Shown here piece after piece: positions 23,609 through 35,799 of a DNA stretch of 64,000 bases (positions are counted from its first letter, which is position 1; each line of letters begins with the position of its first letter). The DNA is from Papaver somniferum (Eukaryota > Streptophyta > Magnoliopsida > Ranunculales > Papaveraceae). The position numbers were made by a program, and so were the translations under genes. The stretch lies in NCBI RefSeq assembly GCF_003573695.1, contig NC_039358.1, forward strand, positions 11,904,637-11,968,636. Reading direction: 5' to 3'. The notes beneath the pieces were generated by a model. The model did no database searches. It was not told the origin of the DNA and worked only from the letters and a program-made list of their open reading frames with translations.

Positions 23609-26600
23609 ATGCAGGAGCCAAAGATTCTCTTACTCTCAGAGCTCCTTCAAAGCTCCCGTCCTCTTACCGGCGCTTTCTCTCTAAACCCTTCTTATTCTTC
23701 TCCGGAACATCTCATTTCTGATTCCATTCCTCACTCCAAATCAAGAAAATCTCCAAAACAATCAGGGAATGATGAAAATGGTTTCAATAGAAGTTCTTAT
23801 TTAGAGTCCCTGGAGTACCCAAGTATAATAATTGGAACCCTTAATCTTCCAACTGCCAATAATAACTGTAAGTATAATAAAAAGTCTTGCTTTTCATTTT
23901 CTGATGGTTCTTCTTCTAGGGTTTGTTGTGACTTTCTTGGCATAGACATTATTAAGACAATTGGTAAACAAATTCATGTTTTAGCTTGGAATTTCATTCC
24001 ATTTCATTGTAAAAAGGGGGGATTTTTAGAGATTATTAGATGGAGGAGTTGTAGCCCTCATGATGGTTGTGTAACTGACCAATGTAGTAGTACCTCTTTG
24101 GATTCTGCTTTCATGTTGGCTTCCAGTTCTTACTGTCAACAAGAGAATTTCAAAACACGATCTTTTGTTCACGGTATAATTGCTTCGGTTAGTCCAGTGT
24201 TCTGTGTTCCATGTACTGTCTCTGATAAAAGTTCAACGGAGAGCGGGTTCCTTGCAGAATTAATGGTATGCAAATGTCAGTTGTGCACTTCTAAGATATC
24301 AGTGCAAGATCTGCTTCACAGACGGAGTAGTAGTCATTCTTTCATGGTTCCTGTTACTGTATACTTCTTGGGTTCTGCTGCTTCTTGCCATCCCATTGTT
24401 ACAAAGCTGCTCGGAAATGTTGTGTGCTTCACTGGGTTGAAGAAAAAGATGGTTTTTATTGGGAAACAAGATTCATGTTGTATGCTTATAACAACAGACA
24501 AAGCTGCATTGAGATACAGGATTGGGTTTTCGGATGAAGCGACCATGATAAAGAGAAGTGGAGATTCTGGGGCATATAGTGGTACTGTCACGGGGGTATA
24601 CATGGAAGGCATGGTTGTAGAATTGGATGAAAAAGTGTGGATTTTAGTTACTGATCGTCTTCTTGCGCCACCCCATTCTTTGAGAATTGGGGCTATGGTT
24701 TCTGTTATAAATGTCCATTTTGTATGCCCAAGATTTTCTTGGACAAGAATGCTTTTGCTAGGGACATGCTACAAGACAAGCATTAAAGTGAAGTCCTTTT
24801 CACTGATGGAGACTCCGTGCCATACCCAGTCTCAGATGCAGAGTTTGTTGGACAAGTTCACTGAGTCGTTAGTATTTTCGGCTAGATTTTGGTTACTGCT
24901 GAGGATATCAAGTTTCAGGAAAAACATCTCTACTTTTGTCTCCGAGAAGGAGATCTTAGGATCCAAAAATAAAATTGGGATGGTTCAGATGTATGCAACA
25001 TCAATCTTACCGTTGTATGCTTTTAAACCTCGGTCTGGCGTATTCACAGAATTCTGCAAGCATAATCTTTGTGGCTGTGTTAATGAGCAATACTGCAGTT
25101 CCTTGAAATTGGCTGTACCTATCACGAATTTTGTCGGCCACTGCGAGCGTCTGTGGGTGAATATGCTGTTAGACATCCAAAATGGCTCTGAAGTAGTTGA
25201 AAAGAAAATTTGTTTAAGCCTTTTTTCCTGTGAAGGGAAATCTTATTGCCGAATGCTCAGGAGGATTATGTCAAGTGAAGGTACTGGTATTGTGTTGATT
25301 GGTTCTTTGCAGATCTCTCCTTTTTCTGGGCGATTGCAGTTGATTGATGCAACTGGCAGCATTGATGTTGTCATTCCAGATTTTCCATCAAATTGTGATG
25401 TCAGAAGTATATATGAGGTTAGGACCTACAGCATTGTTCTAGAGGGATTACCTGCAGAAGTAGGTGATTTAGGCTTTAGTAAAAGTAAGCCGTTCTCGTG
25501 GAGGGATATCTTTCACCATGTTCAAGTGGAAAGAGAGATAAAACCAGCAGCCTTTTATCTTCACTTTAGTATGACGGATACAACTTGCCTAAATGAAACC
25601 TTGAATCATCCTTCCAAAACAGGTGGCTTTGATAATCATATGGAAATCCAAAATGGATTTTTCCATCTGGTTCTGGTAACACACAAGTTTCCCGCCGTCA
25701 GAGATTTCCTAGGCGAGCCAATTATTTCCAAAAAGTCAAGCTTGTTTGCAGAGGCGATAGTCTTGCCTTGGAATTTGCTTCTTGAAGAAGATCAGGTGAC
25801 TGATTCTCACGTAGATGCCCCAGAGGAACGCAGCAGAAGAGATTACTCAGGAAACTTGCCAAATAAGAGGCCTAAACATGACCACATATCAAGCCTAGCT
25901 TCAACTTCTACCTCCAATGAGAACATAAGAATTTTGAGCAGCAAGTCTTTTGGTTGTCCAATCGGTGGGAAATTTTCTCATAGGGGATTTAGTGACACCA
26001 TAGACACAAAAACTTTGGTTCAGTTAATGAAATACAATTTGAGGTCCTAGTAAGGAGTTATAAGAATGGCAGACTAGCAAGAAAAGGAAACTTGATTTGC
26101 ACAAATTCTGATGCTATGGAGAGTGTTATCAGCAAATCAAATCGTCAGAACGTTCTGCTGGAATTTAAGTCTGAAACTCTTAGAATGTATGAGTTGCTAC
26201 AAGTTGGTGTGTGTTATTTGATAAGGTATGATAACGAAGAAACCCCTGGTACTGTAAAGTGCTTTAACTACATATCATGTGGTAAGTTTCTTATTACTTC
26301 TCGAACACCAATGTGGAGCTTCTCAATTTCATTTGATAAAGTTTCGCCTGCCAGCGAGGTACAGAAGAGCCATGTGTTCAAAATGGCTTCTGTTGGGAAT
26401 GACGCAGTTCCTTCTAAAATTTCAACCAACAGTGAACTATTTTTCTCAGATCGCCAGTGCAAGACCCAGGGAATTGTACTGAAGTCATTCTGCATATGTC
26501 TGCTGATGCATTTGGCCGCTTGAAGGTGGATATTGAAGGATCGAAGGACAAATCAATCATGTCTATTGCTTTATTTGTAGACACTGCCAATATCTCTTTC

Positions 26601-27740
26601 TGCCTTAAGACGATGGCTTCTGAGTTGCAGTGTTTCAGGCAAACTGTATTAGATGGCAGGTTGCCGCAAGGTGCTTTAATATCTGTTCACGGATATGTAG
26701 TAGATGTTCATAGTTTAGAATCTGATGATGTCCATAATGAACATTTAAGATGTGGTGATAGTGGAAATATTTGTCAGTTGAGGTCCTTTAGAGGGTCATC
26801 AGGGAGCACTTGCATTCATATATCTGATGGCTGTCAACTTGTGAAATTACGTGGTGTTCTAAGTCAGCATGCTTATCCAATTGGAATGGGACCAGGAATA
26901 CGGGCAACATTCCACCGTGTTCTTGTGGGACAGCAGGCATTGATGTTGACTCCGGTGACATTCATCGTGATTAACTCAGTAAAAGAAGTCTGTGATAAGG
27001 TTGGTCTCAGGTGTTCCGGTCCGATGTTTGGTTTGGATGTATTACAGAATGCGCTGCGAGACACGGTTACTGGCAGTTTAATATCAGAGTTGATTCTATG
27101 TCAAGATAGTAAGCCAAAGAAGTTTCGTTGCAGGGTTGTGGCAATCCATTTACTGTGGCTGGAAAAGCAGAATTGCGAGTTAAGCAATGTACAAATGAAG
27201 GAGAAGAGAAAATCATCCCCTGTCAATATACCACTCGCAGGTTTTATAGTGGATGATGGTTCGTCATTGTGTTGCTGCTGGGCTAGTGCTGAAAGAGCTG
27301 CGGTATTGCTGAGACTCGATGAAGAAATTTCAAACAAAGCTTTCATTAGTGCCTGCAGAATGAAGGCTGTCAGATCCATCAAGGCCCAAAGTACTGCTCG
27401 ATATCATCTACAAAATGTTTTAAACAAGCACCATAAAGTTACATTGAGTTGTTCTGACAACTTTCTGGATTCATGTGAAAATCTTAGATTGACTGTGAAC
27501 TCAGTGTATAGGCTGAGTTGTTCAGATGAAAACCTCCTTAAGCGCATCATACTCGATGCGAAATGTGGCCCTGTTGTAAATATTGTGGGTAGTAAGATGG
27601 ATTCAAATGCGGTCGCTCATTTAAAGGAGTTAACAGGAATTAGAATGCCAAAACATGTAATGAAGAACATATGGGTTCTTGGAGTTCAGAATGTTGATCC
27701 TCGAACCGAAGCGAATACTGTGTTTCGAGAATTATTATAG
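23609..27740 (+). pseudogene. CTC1: Full-length intronless copy of CTC1 (CST telomere complex), two frameshifts
   Basis: CTC1 is the large OB-fold subunit of the CST (CTC1-STN1-TEN1) complex that caps telomeres and helps fill in the lagging strand. Three overlapping frames give one protein of about 1375 residues, close to plant CTC1 length (about 1270 in Arabidopsis, from memory): 23609-26050 (N-terminus 'LLLSELLQSSRPLTGAFSL'; then 'GTVTGVYMEGMVVELDEKVW', 'GSLQISPFSGRLQLIDATGS', 'AEAIVLPWNLLLEE'), about 26020-26465 ('VNEIQFEVLVRSYKNGRLA...'), and about 26457-27740 ('DPGNCTEVILHMSADAFGRL', ending 'DPRTEANTVFRELL'). Each frame change is a net loss of one base, near 26015-26040 and 26458-26470. 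Within each segment there is no stop and no intron, although plant CTC1 genes have many introns. A 17-A run follows 38 bases after the stop. Together these make a recent processed retrocopy. A functional retrogene with base-call errors is the alternative. Confidence 0.85.
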
Positions 27741-27778
27741 TCATTCCCCCAATTAAAAAGAATTACTTTAGTACTTTG

Positions 27779-27795
27779 AAAAAAAAAAAAAAAAA
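27779..27795 (+). other. Poly-A tract closing the CTC1 retrocopy
   Basis: Seventeen A's follow a 38-base 3' UTR containing 'aattaaaaag'. The position and orientation fit the poly-A tail of the reverse-transcribed CTC1 mRNA. It lies 152 bases from the stop codon of the convergent glucosyltransferase gene, so the insertion landed in or just beyond that gene's 3' UTR. Confidence 0.7.
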
Positions 27796-27947
27796 GACTA
27801 GGACTAAATACAAGAAAACTAACATCTGGTGCAAATTATGCCCTTATCATTTAACCCCATATATTATCAGCTCTAGATGTATACTAGCCAAATCTCATTG
27901 GACATAATTTTAATGAAAACAAAAAAAGTTGTAAAACCTTCAAAAAT

Positions 27948-30900
27948 TTACTTGCGTTGCCTGCTCCAAAATTTATTCTCCAACATCTCCACCTTTTTGA
28001 TTGATTGTTCTTTCTCTTCAAGTAGAGTGTGAAAAGACGGAGGATCAAATGGAGGAGGCATGGTGCATGGCCCAGTATCACTTGGATGCCTCACCATGGT
28101 TTCCATCATGTAGGTCTTCTCGAGTCCATCCGGATGAGGACAAGCCATGGTCGCAGAACAAAATTCTATGGCATTTGGAGGTATTGTTGGTTTATATGTT
28201 AGTAATTTAGCATAATCGTTTAAGAGATGAAACATATAGTCGTAAATATATTCCATCTTTAGATTTTCGCGGATGAAGTCACTGGAAGCCTTCCCAATTT
28301 CCTGGACCTGTTGAATCACAAAGGTTAGTTATCATGTTGCAGGTAGGAAAAGGGTTCTAATCCACATTGACCAACTCTTGTATCAGATGGCTATATTACT
28401 TGCAATTAAACTATCTTTCAGATAAAGAAATCTTTCGTAAAAATTCATGCATGGGGAAAGATTGTTGTATATAAGAGAAGAGAAAGAAAAATTAGAATGG
28501 CAATCACCTTCTGTTCGTGTTTATTTCCCCAACCAACAGCAAACTTTATGGATCTGCACATGTCATTGATCTTGATAGGCCAGTAATGTTTCAGAGGCAT
28601 TATACCTCTCGTGAAGAAATCATAGAATCGGGGTTTAACCAGCAGTGTGAGAGAATCACAAGCTAAAATGTACTTTTGGCTTACAGACCAAGCCCATCCT
28701 TCAATATAGACCTTGTATCTATTAACAACATTGCCAAGAAACTTAATTAGTTAGTTCCATGAAACAACCCAAAGACATGAACTGATATGGAATGGGAACT
28801 TTGATATATTTTGTATGACCTGTGAGTGCATTGATTTGCTAGATTAGACTTCTGGAATCCATTTTGAGACTCACTACCCCAATCCTGTAGATGCAACGTC
28901 TACTTATTAGTTGGCATTTATAGTAACCATAACAGTTCATAATGTATCTCATGTATATTACATTATATATGAGAATTCATATATTTAGATTTTGCAGTAT
29001 GATATACCCGTCGTTGAGAACAAATTAATTTTGGCACGTAATATATAAGTTAATTACCTGTTCATAAAGTCGAGCACCCCAATCTTGTTTATCTGAGACA
29101 TTGCACTTGATGAGATCCTTCCTAGAGTAACCTACATCAGTGTTTCCTTTCCAGTAAGCGTAAGGTTCTCTTTCTGTCCATTTGAGCTTCATATTTTCCT
29201 CTTTCATCTCCTCTAATAGTGTATTCCATGGTTTTATATTAATCTCAGGCCTGTAAAGAAATAACATAAACAGATATTAACAAATTTTACATCCTATGAG
29301 ACGATATCTGATGTTGTTCAGGCAAGCATTAGTTTAGCAGAACGGGTAAAGAACAATTACCAACCCCAGAAGGACCAGTCAGGAAAGACGATATCCAAAT
29401 GAGAGTCATCTGAGCAATAACTAAACAGTGCGGGTGGCGGAACAGTGGAATTGGGTTGCATATATAAACTAGACTCAATGACCGGAGGGTCATTGCAGTC
29501 GAACAACAAATCCAAATTGGGCAACCTACCAGGATACCTCTTCATAAGTTGTAATATTCCCCATAGATTCAACGTATCTCTCGATTGATAAGCCTTCCCA
29601 TAAGTCTCCAGATAAGCTTTACCATCAACAATTACTAATCTGAAGTTTGCTGTTCTCCTTGCACGCATTATCATATCGTTCGAGATTCCTGTCTTTCTCC
29701 ATGGAGATAGGTCTTCATGTATCCAGCGAAAATATTCAGGGCATACTTCGGTTGATGATTTGTAAGTTGACGAAATTGATGTCTCTGAACTACTTAAAGG
29801 ACAGGTAAGAGTCAGGTTTCCAAACAAGCAACTAACTGGAGGGGTTTTTGTTCTCTTTGTGGCTTTTGAGGTTACTCCTTCCTTTTTGCTGAAACTATTT
29901 GTGATCATAGACTGCAAGAGTGAACATAACACATGAGATTTGTATATAGAGGGAACTGAAAAAAATACCCATTCAACAATGTTCATATAAAAAAATACAT
30001 ATAAAGTCGGTTATTTTTCCTTTCCACCTAAACCAAAATGCACTTTGTCATTATTTTTCCATAATGCATGCATAACTTCCAGAATGCTCCGCTAGGTGTT
30101 GTAAAAAGTAATTTTTATGGCGATTGTTGCTTAATTAGCCTCATTTGATACGACACAATTATTATATGGTTCCGGATCATTCTCATCATTTATTACAGAC
30201 TGAATAGCATGCATCACAAGTAGGTGATTCCATGACTAATTCATTCTTGTTAAGACCGATGGTTAACTTAGAGATGACACCATTTAATAAGATGAAACAA
30301 AAAAGTTCTCTGTAGGCATAAATATATAAACTTGCCAATATCTTTTATAATCCCTATACTATTTATGGAGGTTAGCCCCCCGTTCAACACAACACATTTA
30401 TTAGTATTTTTTGTGAAATAAGGTCTAGTCTTTTAACTTTTTGTAACTTAAACTACGATCATTGGTATCATCAATTTACCACTGCATTACAGTTGATTTT
30501 ACCAGTGTAATACAACGACAATGGTGTTCATATTCTTTTATCATAGACTGGTTATGTGCTAAATGCGTTAAAAGCCAAGGGAGGTATTTTATGTGCAGTG
30601 TGCATTGCTAGCGTATTGGAATTTGGAAATAAAGAAAGAAAAAAAGTAGTAATAATAATAATACTTGGAAGACAAAATATGATCTAGTCCAAAACTGAGT
30701 TTGACCAAATCGGCATTAATTTAGGTCAAACTATCTCGTTTGCAAACCCTTCACATCTACAACCGGCGCTTCTATAATGGTGACTGCTTCCGACAATAAT
30801 GAGGCGTCCCACGATTTTTTGAGAGATTCTGGGATGGGAAAAATCAACCTAACCAACCAATAAGAAGCTAACAACATGACGGGCTATACGTCACTAGCAA

Positions 30901-31491
30901 GTTAAAATCTAGAAATGATTGTTAAATCACCCTATAGTCAATAAAATATGATGCCACATGACCAATTATATCCTTGGCCACAAGTGAAGGCTGATCCGCC
31001 ATTCCAAAACATTTTCATGAAGTTGTTCATACTCTACGATTTCTAGATGGATAATCACACATTAGATATACTTCAATTCATCAACCTTGCATATCCTAAT
31101 AAGAAATGTTTTCAGCCTATACACTCAACAAAGACGTCAATATTGTAAACAGAGAAGAAGTCATATATTAAGTAAAAACATCTTGTTATGAAATCCTAAC
31201 TAATTTTTGCTAAACAAACTCATTCTAAGCTTCCTCGAGCTAAGGCAGCTAAATAGTTTCGGCGGTTGTGAGAATGAGTAGATAAACAAGAGTAGTTACC
31301 AACTCCAAGTTATAGAAGTGAATGTTTATGATAGGATAAAGATGAGTAAAACAGAAGAAAAGTTAACAAAAACGCAGATAGAAGAGAAAGAGATAGCTTA
31401 CAACATCAAGTTGGAGATAATAAATGCAAAAACCAACTGAAAGAATGAAGAAGAATAGAACCGTTGAAGTTATTATTTTTGTTGTTGCCAT
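27948..31491 (-). CDS. CAP10/DUF821 (rumi-like) protein O-glucosyltransferase, copy A, six exons
   Basis: The predicted product is a type II membrane glycosyltransferase of the CAP10/DUF821 family, whose animal members (Rumi/POGLUT) add glucose or xylose to proteins in the ER; plant substrates are largely unknown. Exons (minus): 31491-31402, 29911-29361, 29250-29058, 28884-28820, 28718-28508, 28307-27948. All introns are GT-AG, the phases fit, and the CDS is 1470 nt (489 residues). Exon 1 encodes only a signal anchor (MATTKIITS, then a VLFFFILSVGFCIYYL membrane segment). Exon 2 has 'CPEYFRWIHEDLSPWRKTGI', 'FRLVIVDGKAYLETYGKAYQ' and 'CSDDSHLDIVFPDWSFWGW'. Exon 3 has 'PEINIKPW' and 'YAYWKGN'. 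Exon 5 has 'YKVYIEGWAWSVSQKYILAC' and 'LKHYWPI'. These are the CAP10 hallmark blocks. No disabling change was seen. Closely matching copy B lies at 51477-56773. The start is the first ATG, conserved in both copies. Confidence 0.9.
29912..31401 (-). other. Intron 1 of glucosyltransferase copy A, holding a dispersed repeat
   Basis: The intron runs from donor GTAAGC just after exon 1 to acceptor TTGCAG before exon 2. The segment about 30675-30960 ('gatctagtccaaaactgag', 'gcgtcccacg', 'aaccaataagaagctaacaa', 'tagtcaataaaat') is a diverged relative of about 39370-39660 ('gatctagcacaaaactgag'), so a small non-autonomous element probably sits in the intron. No coding sequence is seen. Confidence 0.6.
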
Positions 31492-31899
31492 ATTTCTTTG
31501 TTATTACTTTATGATCGATGATTTGTACCGGCACACTCCCAATCTTCCATGCAACCTGATTTCTGTCTAATTTGTGTTTGAACTAACTGTTCGTGGTACC
31601 TCAGAAACATCTCATCTAAGAACTTTAGTTTACCCTCTCACCAAAAGTGGGTTGAAAATGGGAAGTACAACAAGAAAAAAAAAATAGGGAACAGAACTCT
31701 AGGAGGAGGAAGGGGGCGAGTAATGAAGTATAAACTATGATAAACTAAATTAGGTGTGGAAAAAAATCGTAAGACTCTAAACCAACGAGAAGTGGCCAGC
31801 ATATAAAAGGGGATCTTGTAACATGTAACTCCACCAAACTTTGGCGCAAGATTGCGTGATACGTTCTATAAAGTTGGGTCCACTCTTCTGATATATATT

Positions 31900-32290
31900 A
31901 AAGGAAAAATACGGTGTAGTTCAAAGTCTCGTACCAATATACTAGTTAGTACTAACCCATTTAACTAGTTATAAATTAGTTCTTTTTTGATAAAAAATAC
32001 ATAAACAATTTTCCTTCCTGATTTAAAATGTAGTGCAAATATTTACAGTTAAGTCCAAAATGACTCATGATGATGTTAGTAATTTTAAATAATATAAATA
32101 TTAATTAAAAATATATTATCTTTCAAATCGCACATCCAAAATTCACAAACTTTATATATTTGGAAAGCTTTTTCCGAGATCTACGAAAAGAGTATTCATA
32201 TGACTATATAGTTTTCTTTTTTAATTTTTTTTAATTCACATTGGTGTACACATCTGCAAAAATCAGGAAATCCAACATCAATGATAGCCA
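31900..32290 (+). repeat. Dispersed repeat shared with 45150-45520
   Basis: 'tgactcatgatgatg', 'aaattcacaaa(c/t)tttatatatt' and '(c/t)ggaaagct(c/t)tttccgagatct' align in the same orientation with 45290-45420. Both copies run into a 'gtgtac' motif and 'atc(a/c)aggaaatcc'. This may be one end of a larger DNA transposon spanning 31.9-36.8 kb, but terminal repeats were not proven. Confidence 0.6.
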
Positions 32291-35020
32291 GACTGCCACT
32301 CTAGTCTATAAAGACCAACAAAAATATCACCACGCAAAGTTTTAGTCAGATAATAGCTGGATTTGCAGATGTTGGTTTAGCACTCAACCTGTATCGAGGA
32401 TAAGACGATAAAACATAAGAAATTGTGGGTTGAAAAAGAAGGGATTAACCTTTCACCAGCAACCATATAAGAAACAAAGCAAGAAAACAATCAAAGTAAA
32501 AAAGTTAGTGAGTTACTGACTTAAAAAGACACAATCTATTTGGGTCTACAGAACAGGCCATGTATACAGAATACCAGCCTACAAGTACGTACAAATCTAC
32601 AAAAAATAACAAAGTAGCACATTTATTCAAACAAACACAATCCCTGCATGGTTCAGAATAGCATACATAACCATGGTTCAAAGTACATACAAATCATCAC
32701 AGAGAATTTCATTGTAAAAAATAGGCATGCATCTATAAAGATAACTGAACGCTCACCATGGTTCAGAATAGCATACATAACCTTCTCCGACATGGTTGAT
32801 ACTCTATATATTACAAACACATAAATAAAAAAAACATATACGATGTACATTAAAGTGTACATGGTATATGAACAAAAACATATACTATTGTACAGACATG
32901 TACAGCTATACAGAAATCCTAGCAAATTCAACGTCCATACAACTAAACATGACATACATCCGTGAGAAAGAACAATGGTGTACAACTATGTACACATCTA
33001 TAGAAGTCCAGAAACAAGATACTACACTTAAAGATAAAAATCTATGCAGTTGCAGCATAAGCTAGTCAAGTCAATCTGTGCAGCATAAGCTTTTTTACAG
33101 TGCATCAGTAGGCATCTATGCATCATAAGCCTATCAAATCAATCTTTTTCTCATTTGCACAAATTTGTACACCCAAGTTACTTATGCAATAATAAGCTTA
33201 TGAAGTCATTTTTTCACATTTGCACCAGATTGTACACCCTGTTTATAGTTTACGTATGTGAACCTGCTCGCTCTATGCTACATTGCTATTTAATAATTAT
33301 AATCTTCCTAGAAAGAATGTACACCCTATAACAATCTATAGTAGTTGAAAGTAATGGATGATACACATCTTTGGTACTGAACTAAATGAAAGTGAAACCT
33401 CGTGGCTCTCCTCGCTTAGCACCACGAGTGTGCCATAAAAAATTATCTGACTCGATCCTTCCATAAGGAGGAAAGTATCTTGATCAAGACTAACCTATAA
33501 TTAGGAATACAAATTCAGCGACTATTAGTATTAGTATAAAGGGGAGGAGGGAGGGAGGGATACATACTCGGTTATTCTTTGAAAAAGATTACCGATGTAT
33601 AGCCTTCTTTCGATGGACACTTCTCTAGACATGATGATCAGCAATGGTGAGAGAAAAACAGTGAGCAACAATGGTAAGCAATAGTCGTGACCGAATTTTC
33701 CCCTTCATCTGAAAGAAATCAATACCATTATGAGTATTAGTTTGTTAGATGAAAAGTTTCAACACTGAAATAGAAGCAAAGATACGAACATACACTAAAT
33801 AAGATAAATAAAATTGTAAGCATATTCCATCATCAACTTTTTCAAATCCAAAAGCATGACAATCCCTGGTAAGCATCATTTGTTGTTACTAATGAGTACT
33901 AGCGATGACACTACAACAACTATGTACACATTAACAATGAACAAGTGTACAACTATGTACACATTAACTATAAACATGTGTATAATTATGTATACATTAA
34001 TATTCATCATGTGTACAACTATATACACATACGCGACACACATCGATGACTTGTAGTTTGGGTAAAGCGGAAAGTGATAATGCTAATGATGCTGATATCT
34101 ACCTTGATTTTATAGAATTATATAACGTTTATGACAAACGGACCAAAAAACCCCAAATGTGAAATGAAAAATAGAAGAAACAAACATAAGAATGAAGAAA
34201 CCACAAAAGGAATCCCCATAATGCAGGTGTCAACTGAATAGTGGAATTGTAGAAGCTTTACAGATCGTCACTATCAAACTTACAGATACAATGAATATGT
34301 AGAATGTTTAATGATTGAAATGCGTTAAATTTATAAGCGAGAATTCTCAAGTCTGAAGCAGAGTTCTGACAAGATGATATAAATTAAAATTAAAAAAAAA
34401 ATTGTCAAATCACGAAGAAAACCTAAATTTGCTCAGATCATTTCTTAACTAAGTTAAAATGAATATGTTCTTCTTTTCTAGAGAACGTGGATGGAAGCTC
34501 AAGGGTGATATGATTCGGATTTTAAATAACACCCATATGCATCTTAAAATCAAGAGGTGTACAATTATGTTCACATTAACAATCAACAGTGTACAACTAT
34601 AATCACATTAAAAACTCAACATGTGTACAATTGTGTACACGTTAAGAATCATCATATGTACAAGTATATGCACATTAAAAATCAACTTAAATCAACATAT
34701 ATACAATTGTATACAGGATAAGGATTTAAATTACTTATATCGTTCAATGCTAAGTCTCATCTTTATATGGCAAGAATTGCTTCTTTTTTTTTCTTTTTTT
34801 TATATGATATGGGACGAATTAATTGATCATCATAATAGTCTAATCGTAATAAAACTAACATGTGTACAACTATGTACACATGTATACCCAAAACATATAA
34901 TTCATGTGTACAATTATGTTCACATTAACGATTAATAGGTGTACAACTATGTATCAAATAAAAACAAATATGTGTACAATTATGTACATATTAAAATCGA
35001 CATGTTATGCACATAGTTGG
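32240..35020. repeat. Degenerate GTGTACAACTATGTACAC palindromic minisatellite field
   Basis: More than a dozen variants of the 18-bp near-palindrome GTGTACAACTATGTACAC, mostly followed by 'attaac' and a short spacer, cluster at 33925-34045, 34556-34715 and 34858-35005, with looser 'gtacac/gtacat' copies at 32680-33010. In addition, the exact 24-bp direct repeat 'atggttcagaatagcataca' plus 'taac' occurs at about 32648 and 32757. Apparent ORFs rich in Met, Tyr and Thr (33856-34056, 34621-34935, 32653-32985) are translations of the repeat. The arrangement resembles the subterminal repeat array of a DNA transposon. Confidence 0.65.
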
Positions 35021-35284
35021 TAGCGTGTACCGGTGATGAACCGCAAAAAGGCCAATTTGGATGTTATTATCAGTATCCAAATCTTCTTATAAATGATCAT
35101 GAATACAAACAATTATGAAATGATAAGAAAAATATTATTACCATAGATGACGAGCCTATGGAAAGAAATCAACATAAGCAAACAGATGTCGGCAGTTACC
35201 TTGCTAAAAAGTAAACTTATGAATTCAAGACCGGATCTTTTTCTGGGAGTAAGGGACTCGCTGCAAATAAAAAGAAAAATAAAT

Positions 35285-35797
35285 TCTCAACACTCAACAC
35301 CATAGCTAGAGGATTTGCCTAGTCCTGCAAAGAGAAAAGAAGAAAAAACGTCTAAATAACTAAATTTACAATTTACATTAACAAAACGTAAGAGACAAAA
35401 TCCATACGAGTTGTCCGCAACTGTTGGGACTTATCATCATTAAAAAATTCAAACGGATCGATCCATTTCATAGTCAACTCTACCTGTCCAGCAATATCTG
35501 GAGCAAAATCGTGGATAGGTTCATACAATCCTGATCCCTGAAAGAAAATAAAGTGTAAATAAAACAGCTATAGAAAAAATATAGACACTAGACACATTAC
35601 TTTAGAGGAAAAACAGGTTAGGGGCTTGGCTGTCTTTTTTTAGTCACAAACTAAAACACATAAAATTCTTACGAGATTCATGACTTTATCGAGTCACAAA
35701 TTGAAGATGATGGAAGCATTCCTATACTTCTAGTAAGCATTGAAGCCTCATCGGACAAAATATCGCCGAAGACGTTGTTTTTCACAATAGTATCAAA
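35285..35797 (-). pseudogene. Decayed 3-isopropylmalate dehydrogenase exons
   Basis: IPMDH catalyses the oxidative decarboxylation step in leucine biosynthesis, in the chloroplast in plants. On the minus strand three successive exon remnants match it. Exon a (35797 down to about 35690) encodes '[20 protein letters not shown]' then '[11 protein letters not shown]', the catalytic-Asp block (family: [20 protein letters not shown]). Exon b (35537-35484) encodes 'GSGLYEPIHDFAPDIAGQ' between an exact AG and GT (family: EPIHGSAPDIAGQ). Exon c (35324 to about 35285) encodes 'D*ANPLAMVLSVE' (family: DKANPLATILSAA), with AAG changed to TAG. The Gly-Ser of the nucleotide-binding EPIHGSAPD motif has become Asp-Phe. 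N-terminal exons were not found nearby. It is a dead gene fragment with introns, so it was moved or left as DNA, not by retroposition. Confidence 0.8.
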
Positions 35798-35799
35798 CT

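Noticed and set aside
31447..31569. Plus-strand mini-ORF MKKNRTVEVIIFVVAIF.. that looks like a membrane anchor
   Set aside because: It is the antisense reading of exon 1 of glucosyltransferase copy A; the minus strand gives a start codon, anchor and GT donor conserved in copy B.
32653..34935. Met/Tyr/Thr/Cys-rich ORFs
   Set aside because: Readings through the GTGTACAAC minisatellite; no start context or conservation.
33925..35005. CRISPR array
   Set aside because: Plant DNA, variable degenerate repeats, irregular spacing and no cas genes; it is a minisatellite or subterminal repeat field.
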